Positions 1-9,909 of a stretch of 64,000 nucleotides of DNA are shown here, piece after piece. Under the pieces are notes generated by a model. It did not search any database and was not told where the DNA came from. It was given only the letters and a program-made list of their open reading frames with translations. The DNA comes from Paraburkholderia diazotrophica. Lineage in GTDB: Bacteria; Pseudomonadota; Gammaproteobacteria; Burkholderiales; Burkholderiaceae. The translations under genes were made by a program, and so were the position numbers. Within the stretch, counting starts at the first letter, position 1, and each line of letters opens with the position of its first letter. Location of the stretch: the NCBI RefSeq assembly GCF_900108945.1, contig NZ_FNYE01000011.1:1-64000 (forward strand). The letters are read 5' to 3'.

Positions 1-841
1 TGAGCACGGTCGAGAAAATGGGCAACGGGAAATCGCCCGGCGGCAGGCCGTTCAATGCGACCGTTCCGCCGCGCCGAACCATGCCGAGCGCCTGCGCGAA
101 CGCGCTGCGCGATACGGCCGTGACGAGCACGCCGTGTACGCCGCCAATTTCCTTCTGGATCTCCGCTGCGGGGTCCACATTTCTTGCGTTGATCGCGAGC
201 TTCGCACCGAGCTTGCGCGCGAGTTCGAGCTTGTCGTCGGCGATGTCGACGGCGACGACGTGCAGGCCCATCGCGATCGCGTATTGCACGGCGACGTGGC
301 CGAGTCCGCCGATACCGGAGATCGCGAGCCACTGGCCGGGACGCGTATCGGTCACGCGAATGCCTTTGTAGACGGTCACGCCCGCGCAGAGAATCGGCGC
401 GATTTCGTCGAACTCGACGTTGTCGGGAAGGTGCCCGACGTAGTTCGGATCGGCGAGCACATATTCCGCGTATCCGCCGTTGACCGAATAGCCCGTGTTC
501 TGCTGTTCGTGGCACAGCGTTTCCCAGCCGCTCAGACAGTGCTCGCAATGGCCGCATGCGGTGTAGAGCCAGGGCACGCCGACGCGGTCGCCTTCCTTGA
601 CCGTCTTGACGCCGCTGCCGACGGCCGTCACGTAGCCGACGCCTTCGTGTCCCGGGATGAACGGCAGCGTGGGCTTGACGGGCCAGTCGCCGTCGGCGGC
701 GTGCAGGTCGGTATGGCAGACACCCGACGCCCTAATGTTGACGAGAATCTGGCCGGGCCCGACTTCGGGCACGGGCACTTCTTCGATGCTGAGTGGCGCG
801 CCGAACTGGTGAACGACGGCGGCTTTCATATGACGGGGCAT
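1..841 (-). CDS. adhP: Zinc-dependent alcohol dehydrogenase, 3' end cut by the window
   Basis: This encodes a medium-chain, zinc-dependent alcohol dehydrogenase of the AdhP type, which interconverts primary alcohols and aldehydes with NAD(H) in the cytoplasm. The translation shows the catalytic-zinc stretch GVCHTDLH, the PGHEG motif, a structural-zinc loop with four cysteines (CGHCEHCLSGWETLC) and the nucleotide-binding glycine motif GIGGLGHVAVQ. About 280 codons are present; the C-terminus lies beyond base 1. Two in-frame ATGs exist. The one at 841 (MPRHMKAAVV) is preferred because AAGGAG lies 6 nt before it; the alternative at 829 starts MKAAVV. Its place beside an Anr-type box and an N-ATPase operon suits a fermentative, low-oxygen role, which is inference. 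Confidence 0.93.
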   Translation of the reverse strand, partial: MPRHMKAAVVHQFGAPLSIEEVPVPEVGPGQILVNIRASGVCHTDLHAADGDWPVKPTLPFIPGHEGVGYVTAVGSGVKTVKEGDRVGVPWLYTACGHCEHCLSGWETLCHEQQNTGYSVNGGYAEYVLADPNYVGHLPDNVEFDEIAPILCAGVTVYKGIRVTDTRPGQWLAISGIGGLGHVAVQYAIAMGLHVVAVDIADDKLELARKLGAKLAINARNVDPAAEIQKEIGGVHGVLVTAVSRSAFAQALGMVRRGGTVALNGLPPGDFPLPIFSTVL

Positions 842-877
842 GTCGGGCTCCTTGGGAAAAGTGATGCGTTCATGGAA

Positions 878-903
878 GCGGACTGCGGGATTCGACAGTC
901 CGC
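878..903 (-). terminator. Hairpin between the LemA-like gene and adhP
   Basis: GCGGACTG (878-885) and CAGTCCGC (896-903) form a perfect 8-bp inverted repeat with a 10-nt loop. It lies just past the stop of the minus-strand lipoprotein gene and ahead of adhP. Only a short TTCC follows the stem, so it is a weak terminator or attenuating hairpin. Confidence 0.4.
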
Positions 904-927
904 ATCCGCGATAGAAGGGGGCGACGG

Positions 928-1563
928 CTACACGCGCAGCGATCCGCGCAACGCGCCGAAGTCAGTGCGTGGATGACGATGGACAGGCGAGCTGTCCTTC
1001 ACCGGGAACGTCGGCTTGTCACGTCCCGCGTGAATCGCGTCCGCGAGATCGAAGGGGACACCCGAAGGAAGCCCCGAAGAAAAATGATGAAGCGACGCGT
1101 TATAGCGCCGCGCAGCATCGTCGTAGCGATCGCGCGCGAGCGCGATCCGTCCCGCCGACGAGGCGAGCCGCGACTGAAGCGCGCGGAACTTCGGCTCGTT
1201 GTTCAGGCGGCGCACGCCTTCGCACGCGACCATCAGCTGCGAGATCGCCTCCGTCAGCTGACGTTGCGCGATATCGAAGCGGTCGAACGATGCGGGCGTG
1301 TCCACGAACTCAGGCGACGCATGCAGCGCCGCGACGGCCTCCCGCGAATCGTCCACCTGAGCGAGCGCCAGCGAACCCGCCGGCAGATACTTTCGCGCGA
1401 GCGTCGATGCATCGGCGGCGAGGTCGAGGCGTTCGCCGTACTGATCGAGCACGTCGGAGTACGCGGCCTTCACTTCGCGATCGGAAGTCATCGAAGGATT
1501 GATCCCGCACGAGGCAAGCAACAGCAGGCCGAGCAGGAGCGAAATGATCGAGGTGGATTTCAT
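928..1563 (-). CDS. LemA-family lipoprotein
   Basis: The 211-residue product begins with a hydrophobic leader and a lipobox (LLLLASC, lipidated Cys19), so it is probably a membrane-anchored lipoprotein facing the periplasm. The mature part matches the LemA family: an early REVKAAYSDVLDQY segment, a central FDIAQRQLTEAISQL helix, and the late KFRALQSRLASSAGRIALAR helix followed by RDRYDDAARRYN. It ends in the proline/DFG-containing tail usual for the family. The function of LemA proteins is not settled. The frame is open upstream, but the signal peptide fixes the start at 1563. A perfect FNR/Anr box is centred 73 nt upstream, and a TACGCT -10-like hexamer lies about 31 nt from the box centre, so this gene is the best candidate target of that box. 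Confidence 0.8.
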   Translation of the reverse strand: MKSTSIISLLLGLLLLASCGINPSMTSDREVKAAYSDVLDQYGERLDLAADASTLARKYLPAGSLALAQVDDSREAVAALHASPEFVDTPASFDRFDIAQRQLTEAISQLMVACEGVRRLNNEPKFRALQSRLASSAGRIALARDRYDDAARRYNASLHHFSSGLPSGVPFDLADAIHAGRDKPTFPVKDSSPVHRHPRTDFGALRGSLRV

Positions 1564-1629
1564 CGTCGTTGTGGCTGCTTTCACGCCGTTGCGATGGTGA
1601 TCAGCGTAGGCGTGCATGGCCTGCAGCGC

Positions 1630-1643
1630 TTGATCGACATCAA
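1630..1643. promoter_or_regulatory. Perfect FNR/Anr-type box
   Basis: TTGATCGACATCAA matches the FNR/Anr consensus TTGAT-N4-ATCAA at all ten positions. It lies between the divergent LemA-like lipoprotein gene (start 1563) and atpD (start 1776). The same 14-mer recurs at 14460. Spacing fits activation of the lipoprotein gene best, with a -10-like TACGCT at 1608-1603 on the minus strand. Control of the N-ATPase operon is possible but less well spaced. Confidence 0.75.
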
Positions 1644-1775
1644 TCGGACGACGATCGTCCTCGATGCGCGCGTCGTGCCAAAGAGCGAGCACGCGATGCC
1701 GACAATCGTTGACCAGGATCAGCTTTCCGCCGACATCCACCGTTATCTTGAAGGGGTTCAGGAATTGTTTTCGGG

Positions 1776-3251
1776 GTGCACGAAGTGTCGACACGCAACG
1801 GCGCCGAGCGCGAGAAGACAGAAGCGAACGCGGCAACGGGACATGTGATCGCGGTGCGCGGCGCAGTCGTCGACGTCGACTTCGCCGGGCATGCGCTGCC
1901 GCGCGTCGATACGGCGCTCTGGATCTCGATGCAGGACAGCGCGCCCGTTCTTGCCGAAGTGCAGGCGCACATCAGCGAGACAGCCGTGCGAGCGCTCGCG
2001 TTGCAATCGACAGCGGGTCTCGCGCGCGGGACGATCGTGCAGGTCGGCGCGGGCCCCATCGAAGTGCCCGTCGGCGAAGCGGTGCTCGGAAGGCTGCTCG
2101 ACGTAGCGGGCGTCACGCGCGATGGCGGCGCGCCGCTGCCCGATGACGTCGCGCGCCGTCCGATCCATCGTGCGCCGCCGCCGTTGTCGGCGCAGCGCGG
2201 CGCGACGCGTCTTTTCGAAACGGGCATCAAGGTCGTCGATCTGCTGACGCCGCTCGCGCATGGCGGCAAAGCGGCGATGTTCGGCGGCGCGGGCGTCGGC
2301 AAGACCGTGCTCGTGATGGAGCTGATTCACGCAATGGCCGAGCAGTACGGCGGTATCTCCGTGTTCGCCGGTGTCGGCGAGCGTTCGCGCGAAGGGCACG
2401 AAATGCTGTCGGACATGCGCGGCTCGGGCGTGTTGCCGCGTGCCGTGCTCGTCTACGGACAGATGAACGAGCCGCCGGGCGCGCGCTGGCGCGTGCCTCT
2501 CACCGCGCTGACGATCGCCGAGCACTTTCGCGACGAGCGCCGCCAGAACGTGCTGCTTCTGATGGACAACGTGTTCCGCTTCGTGCAGGCGGGCGCCGAA
2601 GTGTCGGGGCTGCTCGGACGCATGCCGTCGCGTGTCGGCTATCAGCCGACGCTTGCCAGCGAGGTCGCGGCGTTGCAGGAGCGCATCGTGTCGGTCGGCG
2701 ACGTGGCCGTGACGGCCATCGAAGCCGTCTACGTCCCCGCCGACGATTTCACCGATCCCGCCGTCACGACCATCGCGTCGCACGTGGACAGCATGGTCGT
2801 GCTGTCGCGCGCGCTCGCGGCGGAGGGCATGTATCCCGCGATCGATCCCATCGCGTCGTCGTCGATACTGCTCGATCCTCTCGTCGTCGGCGCCACGCAT
2901 GCGGCGGTCGCGAACGACGTGCGGCGCGTGATCGAACATCAGCGCGAGTTGCAGGACGTGATCGCGCTGCTCGGCATAGAGGAGCTGGGCATCGACGACC
3001 GTCGCATCGTGCAGCGGGCGCGCCGTCTGCAACGCTTTCTGACGCAGCCTTTCGCCGTGACGGAAGCGTTCTCCGGGCAGCCCGGCCGATCGGTCGCGCT
3101 CACCGACACGATTGCCGGCTGCAAGGCGATTCTTAACGGCGAGTGCGACGACTGGCAGGAAAGCTCGTTGTACATGGTCGGCACGCTCGACGAGGCGCGC
3201 GCGAAGGAAGCCCGCAGCAAAGAGGCGGGCATCGCGCCCGTCGCGGCCTGA
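1776..3251 (+). CDS. atpD: N-ATPase beta subunit
   Basis: This is the catalytic beta subunit of an N-type rotary ATPase, the first gene of the atpDCQRBEFAG operon. The P-loop GGAGVGKT lies at residues 170-177. The catalytic-site segments GERSREG and QMNEPPGARWRV and the MDNVFRFVQAGAEVSGLLGR region follow. The length (491 residues) is normal for beta. The start is a GTG at 1776 with only a weak ribosome site; a GTG at 1785 is an alternative. N-ATPases are horizontally spread second ATPases that sit beside a normal F-ATPase in the same genome and probably work as ATP-driven ion pumps. All nine genes run close together or overlap. Confidence 0.95.
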   Translation: MHEVSTRNGAEREKTEANAATGHVIAVRGAVVDVDFAGHALPRVDTALWISMQDSAPVLAEVQAHISETAVRALALQSTAGLARGTIVQVGAGPIEVPVGEAVLGRLLDVAGVTRDGGAPLPDDVARRPIHRAPPPLSAQRGATRLFETGIKVVDLLTPLAHGGKAAMFGGAGVGKTVLVMELIHAMAEQYGGISVFAGVGERSREGHEMLSDMRGSGVLPRAVLVYGQMNEPPGARWRVPLTALTIAEHFRDERRQNVLLLMDNVFRFVQAGAEVSGLLGRMPSRVGYQPTLASEVAALQERIVSVGDVAVTAIEAVYVPADDFTDPAVTTIASHVDSMVVLSRALAAEGMYPAIDPIASSSILLDPLVVGATHAAVANDVRRVIEHQRELQDVIALLGIEELGIDDRRIVQRARRLQRFLTQPFAVTEAFSGQPGRSVALTDTIAGCKAILNGECDDWQESSLYMVGTLDEARAKEARSKEAGIAPVAA

Positions 3252-3266
3252 GCGGAGGACATCACG

Positions 3267-3698
3267 ATGCCGCCCAGTTCCCTCGCATTGACGATTGCGA
3301 CACCGGCGCGCGTCGTCGTCGACGGGCTGCAGATCGTGTCGTTGCGCGCCGAGGACGACAGTGGCGCGTTCGGCATTCGTGTCGGGCACGCGGACATGGT
3401 GACGCTGTTGAGCGCATCGGTCGTGCGCTGGACGACGGCGGACGGCATCGAACATTACTGTGCCGTCGATGGCGGCGTGCTGATCGTGTCGCGTGGCACG
3501 ACGGTGTCGGTGGCTTGCCGCGAGGCTGTGCCAGGTGAATCGCTGCAACGGCTCGAAGAAGAAGTGCGCGGCGTGCGCGCCGCGCGCCTCGACGCGATGC
3601 GGCGCGCGCGCGTCGAGCAGACGCGTCTCCATGCGCAGGCAGTGCGTCAGATGCTGCGTTATCTGCGTCCTGAGAGAACGCACGGAGAACCGGGATGA
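3267..3698 (+). CDS. atpC: N-ATPase epsilon subunit
   Basis: The 143-residue protein has the epsilon fold. The N-terminal beta-sandwich (LTIATPARVVVDGLQIVSL, then GAFGIRVGHADMVTLL) is followed by an arginine-rich helical C-terminus (residues ~95-140). Epsilon sits on the gamma stalk and couples or inhibits rotation. Placing epsilon directly after beta, at the 5' end of the operon, is typical of N-ATPases and unlike standard F-ATPase operons, where it is last. AGCGGAGGA lies before the ATG at 3267, and the 3' end overlaps atpQ by 4 nt (ATGA). Confidence 0.92.
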   Translation: MPPSSLALTIATPARVVVDGLQIVSLRAEDDSGAFGIRVGHADMVTLLSASVVRWTTADGIEHYCAVDGGVLIVSRGTTVSVACREAVPGESLQRLEEEVRGVRAARLDAMRRARVEQTRLHAQAVRQMLRYLRPERTHGEPG

Positions 3699-4009
3699 CG
3701 GACCGCCCGCCTTCGCAAGAGAACGACGGCGACCGCGTGGCGCGCGCCGCGCGACGCGCGGCAGCGCGAGACGAGACGGGACGCGAGCAGCCCGAGCCGT
3801 CGCTCGGCGCGCGTCTTGGACAGATCGGCATTCTGGGCTGGACCATCGTGCTGCCGACGCTGCTGTGTCTCGCGCTCGGCCGCTGGCTGGACCGGATCGC
3901 GGGCACACGGATCTTTTTCTCGGCGCCGCTCCTGATGATCGGAGCGGCAATCGGCCTCTGGTCCGCATGGCGATGGATGCATCGACAGCAAAGGAAAGAT
4001 CGTGATTAA
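3695..4009 (+). CDS. atpQ: N-ATPase accessory membrane protein AtpQ
   Basis: This small protein (104 residues) has a charged cytoplasmic N-terminus of about 38 residues and two predicted transmembrane helices (about 46-63 and 74-92), ending in a basic tail. Position between atpC and atpR identifies it as AtpQ, one of two small membrane proteins found only in N-ATPase operons; it is AtpI-like in design. Its exact job is unknown; a part in c-ring assembly is a reasonable guess. The ATG overlaps the atpC stop and the 3' end overlaps atpR by 8 nt, which suggests translational coupling. Confidence 0.85.
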   Translation: MTDRPPSQENDGDRVARAARRAAARDETGREQPEPSLGARLGQIGILGWTIVLPTLLCLALGRWLDRIAGTRIFFSAPLLMIGAAIGLWSAWRWMHRQQRKDRD

Positions 4010-4295
4010 CGCAGCAATCGCTCATCTGCACGGCGCCATCGCGCTCGTGGTCGCGGGGCTGGCCGTCGGCCTGCTGGCAGGCGCGGTCCATTTCATTTCG
4101 CTGCGCTGGAACGCCATGTATTTCGCGCGAGGGCGCGCGCAGATCGCGTTCGCCGTGCAGCTCGCCCGCCTCGCGCTGACGACGGCGATTTTCTTTCTGC
4201 TTGCGAAGGCGGGCGCGTTTGCGTTGCTCGGCGGAATCGGCGGCTTTATCTGGACGCGCAGCATCGCGCTTCATCTCGAGCGAGCGACGCCATGA
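4002..4295 (+). CDS. atpR: N-ATPase accessory membrane protein AtpR
   Basis: This 97-residue, three-helix membrane protein (helices near 12-32, 45-67 and 69-86) matches the N-ATPase AtpR subunit by order and by the motif HFISLRWNAMYFARGRA between helices 1 and 2. The start is GTG at 4002, with AAGGAAAG 3-10 nt upstream, and it overlaps the end of atpQ. Its own stop overlaps the atpB start (ATGA). The family is restricted to N-ATPase operons, and its function is not established. Confidence 0.88.
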   Translation: MINAAIAHLHGAIALVVAGLAVGLLAGAVHFISLRWNAMYFARGRAQIAFAVQLARLALTTAIFFLLAKAGAFALLGGIGGFIWTRSIALHLERATP

Positions 4296-4990
4296 TTCAT
4301 TCGCCCCTTGTCACCGAGCCGCTGCTTCACGTAGGCGCCGTCGCCATCACCGCGCCCGTGGTCGTCACGTGGGCAATCATGGCCTGCATGACGATCGCCG
4401 CCGTGCTGCTGACACGCAAGCTCTCGATCATGCCGTCGCGAACGCAGACGGTGCTCGAACTGCTCGTCGGCACGATCGACGCGCAAATACGCGACACGAT
4501 GCAAACCGATCCCGCGCCGTATCGCTCGCTGATCGGCACGTTGTTTCTGTTCGTGCTGATCGCGAACTGGTCGTCGCTCGTTCCGGGCATCGAGCCGCCC
4601 ACTGCGCACCTCGAAACGGATGCGGCGCTCGCGCTGCTCGTTCTCGTCGCGACGTTCGTCTACGGCGTGCGCACGCGCGGCATGCAAGGCTACCTTGCGA
4701 CCTTCGCCGAACCGACGTGGGTGATGATTCCGCTCAACGTCGTCGAGCAGATCACGCGCACGTTTTCGCTCGTCGTGCGTCTCTTCGGCAACGTGATGAG
4801 CGGGGTTTTCGTGGTCGGCATCGTGCTGTCACTCGCCGGACTGCTCGTGCCGATTCCGCTGATGGCGCTCGATCTGCTGACGGGCGCCGTGCAGGCGTAT
4901 ATCTTCGCGGTGCTCGCGATGGTATTTATCGGGGCTGCCGTCGGCGACGTACACACTCACGTTCAGAACAAACAGAAAGGACAGGCATGA
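4292..4990 (+). CDS. atpB: N-ATPase subunit a
   Basis: Subunit a forms the ion half-channels beside the c-ring in the inner membrane. The 232-residue protein has five or six hydrophobic helices. The essential arginine is in the motif SLVVRLFGNVMSG (Arg163), which in F-type and N-type enzymes separates the two half-channels. The N-terminal periplasmic loop is short compared with standard proteobacterial subunit a. The gene overlaps atpR and atpE by 4 nt each. Confidence 0.94.
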   Translation: MIHSPLVTEPLLHVGAVAITAPVVVTWAIMACMTIAAVLLTRKLSIMPSRTQTVLELLVGTIDAQIRDTMQTDPAPYRSLIGTLFLFVLIANWSSLVPGIEPPTAHLETDAALALLVLVATFVYGVRTRGMQGYLATFAEPTWVMIPLNVVEQITRTFSLVVRLFGNVMSGVFVVGIVLSLAGLLVPIPLMALDLLTGAVQAYIFAVLAMVFIGAAVGDVHTHVQNKQKGQA

Positions 4991-5232
4991 ACCTCATCGA
5001 AATCGTCAGCATCGCAGCGGCTGCGCTTGCCGTGTCGTTCGGTGCGATCGGTCCCGCGCTCGCCGAAGGCCGCGCCGTCGCGGCCGCGATGGATGCGATC
5101 GCGCGCCAGCCGGATGCGGCGGGCACCGTGTCGCGCACGCTGTTCGTCGGTCTCGCGATGATCGAAACGATGGCGATCTATTGCCTCGTGGTCGCGTTGC
5201 TGTTGCTGTTTGCGAATCCGTTCGTGAAGTAG
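4987..5232 (+). CDS. atpE: N-ATPase c-ring subunit with two-carboxylate ion site
   Basis: This 81-residue proteolipid is a hairpin of two helices joined by the polar loop RQPD (residues 40-43). The ion site can be read directly: Glu27 in helix 1 (PALAEGRA) where classical sodium c-rings have Gln, and Glu60-Thr61 with Tyr65 in helix 2 (MIETMAIY). A pair of carboxylates is known from a class of N-type and Fusobacterium rotors. The Burkholderia pseudomallei N-ATPase ring was reported as a proton-specific 17-mer, so proton coupling is as likely as sodium here. The start at 4987 overlaps the atpB stop. Confidence 0.95.
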   Translation: MNLIEIVSIAAAALAVSFGAIGPALAEGRAVAAAMDAIARQPDAAGTVSRTLFVGLAMIETMAIYCLVVALLLLFANPFVK

Positions 5233-5240
5233 GGCGCGCG

Positions 5241-5967
5241 ATGAAAATCGACTGGTCGACGCTGGCGCTGCAAACGGTCAACGCGCTGATTCTCGTCTGG
5301 CTGCTCGCGCGTTTTCTGTTTCGTCCCGTGGCCAACATCATTGCGCAACGGCAGGCGAGCGCGCATGCGCTGATGAACGACGCGAATGCGGCGAAGGCTT
5401 CGGCACAGGCCGAACGCGATGCGCTGTCGGCAGAACGCGAACGGCTTGCGACGCAGCGCGCGCAGGCGTTGGCGCAAGCCGAGGCGGACGCGGACAAGCA
5501 GCGCGCGGCCCTGTTGTCCGCCGCGCACGAAGAAGCCGACCGGCTGCATGCGCAGGCGGCGGCGGACCGGGCGCGCGAAAGCGCGGCGCAGTCGGAGGCG
5601 GCGTCGGCGCTCGCGGTGCAACTGGCCGTCGATATCGCCGGCAAGCTGCTCGACCGCGTGCCGGATAGTCTGCGTGTCACGGCATTCGTAGACGGACTCG
5701 CTGACGGCGTGCGCTCGCTTTCGCCCGCCGCGCGCGCGCAGATGGCCTCAAATGCATCGCTGCAACTGATCGCGCCGCGCGCATTGACACCCGACGAGCG
5801 CGCCGCATGCGAAACGGCGCTTTCCGCCGCGCTCGGAAGCACGATCGCGTTGCATGCACAAGTCGATCGCGCGCTGATCGCGGGACTGGAGTTGTCGGGC
5901 GCGCACGGCGTCGTGCGCAATAGCTGGCGGGACCAGCTGGAACAGATTCGCACGGGGCTGCTTCGCG

Positions 5968-5987
<20 letters not shown>
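5241..5987 (+). CDS. atpF: N-ATPase subunit b with a delta-like C-terminal part
   Basis: The first ~150 residues are a typical subunit b: one N-terminal transmembrane helix (about 9-27, VNALILVWLLARFLFRP) and a long Ala/Arg/Glu-rich coiled coil forming the peripheral stalk. The protein is 248 residues, about 90 longer than normal b. The extra C-terminus (about 150-248) looks like the C-terminal half of subunit delta: LTPDERAACETALSAALG, then VDRALIAGLELSG and VVRNSWRDQLEQI, which parallel the delta segment DxxLIGGxxxxxG...D/NSxxxxLxxL. No separate delta gene is present, so this part probably takes its place. The start is ATG 5241, 8 nt after atpE; the frame is also open upstream within atpE. 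Confidence 0.9.
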
Positions 5988-7543
<1,556 letters not shown>

Positions 7544-7563
<20 letters not shown>

Positions 7564-8437
7564 GATCGAAAGCCGCACGGCGACCGCGCGGCAGCTCGAA
7601 TCCGTCATCAGCGCGATGCGCGGCATCGCTGCCGCGCGCGAACGCGAAGCCCAGGGGCGGCTCGCTGGCATCCGCTCGGCGGCGGCAACGGTTGGAGAGG
7701 CGATCGGGATGGTGCTGGCTGTCGCGCCGTCCTGCTTGGTATCGGCCGCCCCGTCCATCCACGCGGCCGGGACGGAGCCCGAAAGGGGCCTCGCGCGAAT
7801 CGTGATCGTCGTGTGCACCGAGCAGGGCTTCGTCGGCGGTTTCAACGAGCGTCTGATCGAGCGCGTCGAGCATCTGCACGCCGACGCCGCCGCCGAGATT
7901 TTCGTGGTCGGCACCCGCGGCGCGATGTTGGCACAAGAGCGCGGACTGAAGTGCGCGTGGTCCGTGCCGATGGCCGCGCACGCCGACGACGTGATGCGCG
8001 TCGCCGGTGCGATCACGGATGCCGTGTATGCGCGCTTCAACAACCGCGACACGTCGGAAGTGTGGCTGGTCCATGCAATGCCCGGTCCGGGCCTCGAGGA
8101 CCGCATCGTGACGCGGCGTCTCGTGCCGTTCGATTTCGCGCGGTTCAGCATGTCCTCGCGGATGCAGCCGCCTTTGCTCAACTTGCCGCTCGACCGGCTG
8201 CTCGAAGGGCTGACCGAGCGGTATGTTTACGTCGAAGTGTGCGAAGGGCTGATGCAGTCGTTCGCAGCGGAAAACGCGGCACGCGTCGCGGCCATGCTCG
8301 CGGCGAGCCAGCACGTCAAGGACAAGCTGGAAGCGCTCACGCGCGACTACCGTATCGTGCGACAGGACGAGATCACGTCCGAGATCGTCGAGCTTGCGTC
8401 GACTTCCGCTTTCGCGCAGGCGGGCTCATACGGATAG
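7544..8437 (+). CDS. atpG: N-ATPase gamma subunit
   Basis: Gamma is the rotor shaft. The N-terminal helix (SSRLGEIESRTATARQLESV) and the C-terminal helix near 245-270 (AAENAARVAAMLAASQHVKD) carry the coiled-coil pattern of gamma, and the central domain has the GGFNERLIE strand. The sequence is more divergent than a housekeeping gamma, as usual for N-ATPases. The frame is open back to 7496, but ATG 7544 gives the family start. It is the last gene of the operon; the following lipoprotein gene begins 8 nt later and may be co-transcribed. Confidence 0.9.
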
Positions 8438-8445
8438 GTGCAAAC

Positions 8446-8901
8446 GTGAAGCGTGCATGGTTCAGGGCGTTTCTTCTTTCGATGCTGTGCGCGGCGGTTC
8501 TCGGCGGCTGTGCGAGCGCATCGCGCGACGCTGCTTTTCAAAACAGGCAAGTCGAGCTCTTTCGGGCGCGACAGGACGCATCGGTGGTCTGCAATTCGAG
8601 CGTCGATTGCGACCGCGCGTGGGCGCGCACCCGATCGTTCATCAAGACTCATTCGGCGAGCCGGATCGTTCGTGCCGACGATACCGTCATCGAAACGGGC
8701 GATCCGCATTCGTTCGGCTTCGTGTATCTCGCGGCGACGAAAAGCCTGACCGACGACGGCAACACGCTGATACAGCTCAGGGCGATGTGCCGCGGCATGT
8801 ACGACAGCGACGGCAACGCCGCGCTGATGTATTCGACGTGCGCGCAGTCGATTGTCGAAGTGGAAGGGGCGTTTCGCGCGTGGATGGGACCAGCGCGATG
8901 A
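8446..8901 (+). CDS. Small predicted lipoprotein, function unknown
   Basis: The 151-residue product has a lipoprotein signal peptide ending in VLGGC, so it is probably anchored in the envelope. The mature part contains four further cysteines (CNSSVDC, CRGMYD, CAQS) and no recognised enzyme motif. The start chosen is GTG 8446, preceded by AGGTG; a later ATG at 8482 would shorten the leader too much. It follows atpG by 8 nt on the same strand, so it may be transcribed with the N-ATPase operon. Family not recognised. Confidence 0.65.
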   Translation: MKRAWFRAFLLSMLCAAVLGGCASASRDAAFQNRQVELFRARQDASVVCNSSVDCDRAWARTRSFIKTHSASRIVRADDTVIETGDPHSFGFVYLAATKSLTDDGNTLIQLRAMCRGMYDSDGNAALMYSTCAQSIVEVEGAFRAWMGPAR

Positions 8902-8996
8902 TGCGGGCGGATGGGTTTGCGGCTGTTGCGTTCATGATGGTGATGGTGCGCGCTGTCACACGTCCATGCATTTGCAGCCGCATCGATCCCGCGCGC

Positions 8997-9659
8997 TTAT
9001 GGCTTATCGGTGCCGGAAAAATGACCGATGGTCTGCGCAAGGAGCGCAGCCGACCCGACGGGCAATTTCAGATTGACGGCGAGCGCCGTCCGGTTCATCC
9101 ATCCTCGCGCGGCCGCCGCGAGTCCCGCCGATGCGCAAAAAAGATAGACGTTCTGCAGAATCGCGCCAGCGCTCGCATAAGCGAACGCTTCGCGCTGCGT
9201 TTGCGGAATGTCCTGCATGCGCGTGAGATCGGCGACGTACACGAGGTTGACGGGCGCATGGCCGTGGAAGTCCTGATATCCCGTCATGCTTCGCAGATCC
9301 GCCGACGCGACGAGTTCGAGCGCGTGATTGACGGGGTCGTAGCGATACGTACCGTTTGCGAGCAGCACGTAGACGTCGATCTCATAGCCGCCCAGCGCCG
9401 AGGGCGCGGTACGTCCGCCGTCGGCGTCGCGGTTGATGCCGTCGGCGGCCCACAGCAGATCGCTGAGCGTGCCATGGTCGATCGGCGTATCGGCGAAGCT
9501 GCGCGAGGTCTGACGCGCCGCCAATGCATCGAGCAACGGCATGCCGCCGCTGCGATGCGCGACGGGCAAACCGATGTGGGGTGCCGGCGTCCCTTCGACG
9601 GGCCGCGGCGCGGGCGTGTTCAGCAGCGCTGCGCCGATCCGGAAGATAGGTTTGATCAT
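8997..9659 (-). CDS. Nitroreductase-family protein (SagB/ThcOx-like)
   Basis: The protein has the flavin-dependent nitroreductase fold of the SagB/ThcOx branch. Visible are MPLLDALAARQTSRSFADTP (FMN-binding Arg/Ser region), LSDLLWAADGINR, and the late GAILQNVYLFCASAGLAAAARGW helix typical of the family. About 220 residues are coding from ATG 9659. An upstream in-frame ATG at 9698 would add 13 residues, and the frame stays open to 9911, but the added part is not family-like. Neither start has a clear ribosome site. The substrate is unknown. It converges on the N-ATPase-lipoprotein transcript. Confidence 0.75.
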   Translation of the reverse strand: MIKPIFRIGAALLNTPAPRPVEGTPAPHIGLPVAHRSGGMPLLDALAARQTSRSFADTPIDHGTLSDLLWAADGINRDADGGRTAPSALGGYEIDVYVLLANGTYRYDPVNHALELVASADLRSMTGYQDFHGHAPVNLVYVADLTRMQDIPQTQREAFAYASAGAILQNVYLFCASAGLAAAARGWMNRTALAVNLKLPVGSAALLAQTIGHFSGTDKP

Positions 9660-9909
9660 GGCGTGGTCATCCGCATCAAGAAACAGGTCGACCTTCATGA
9701 ACGCGACAAGGTCAAATCGATCGTCCCATGCGGCGAGTCGATGGCGTTGATGCAGGTCAAGCGATGCGCAGTCGCGCCGTGCGCTGTCTGCATTGACGTG
9801 CATCAAGCGCGGCGGGTTGCGGCGGGCTAAGCTGGTTTGGGCAGGTGGCGCGCAGAGGGCCCGCGAGTTTTTCCGATGCGTCATTTCATTCGCGAGTGGG
9901 GTGGGCATC

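Noticed and set aside
1758..4274. Long minus-strand open frame of 838 codons opposite the ATPase genes
   Set aside because: It is antisense to atpD, atpC, atpQ and atpR, is His/Arg-rich without family motifs, and is explained by high GC reducing stop codons.
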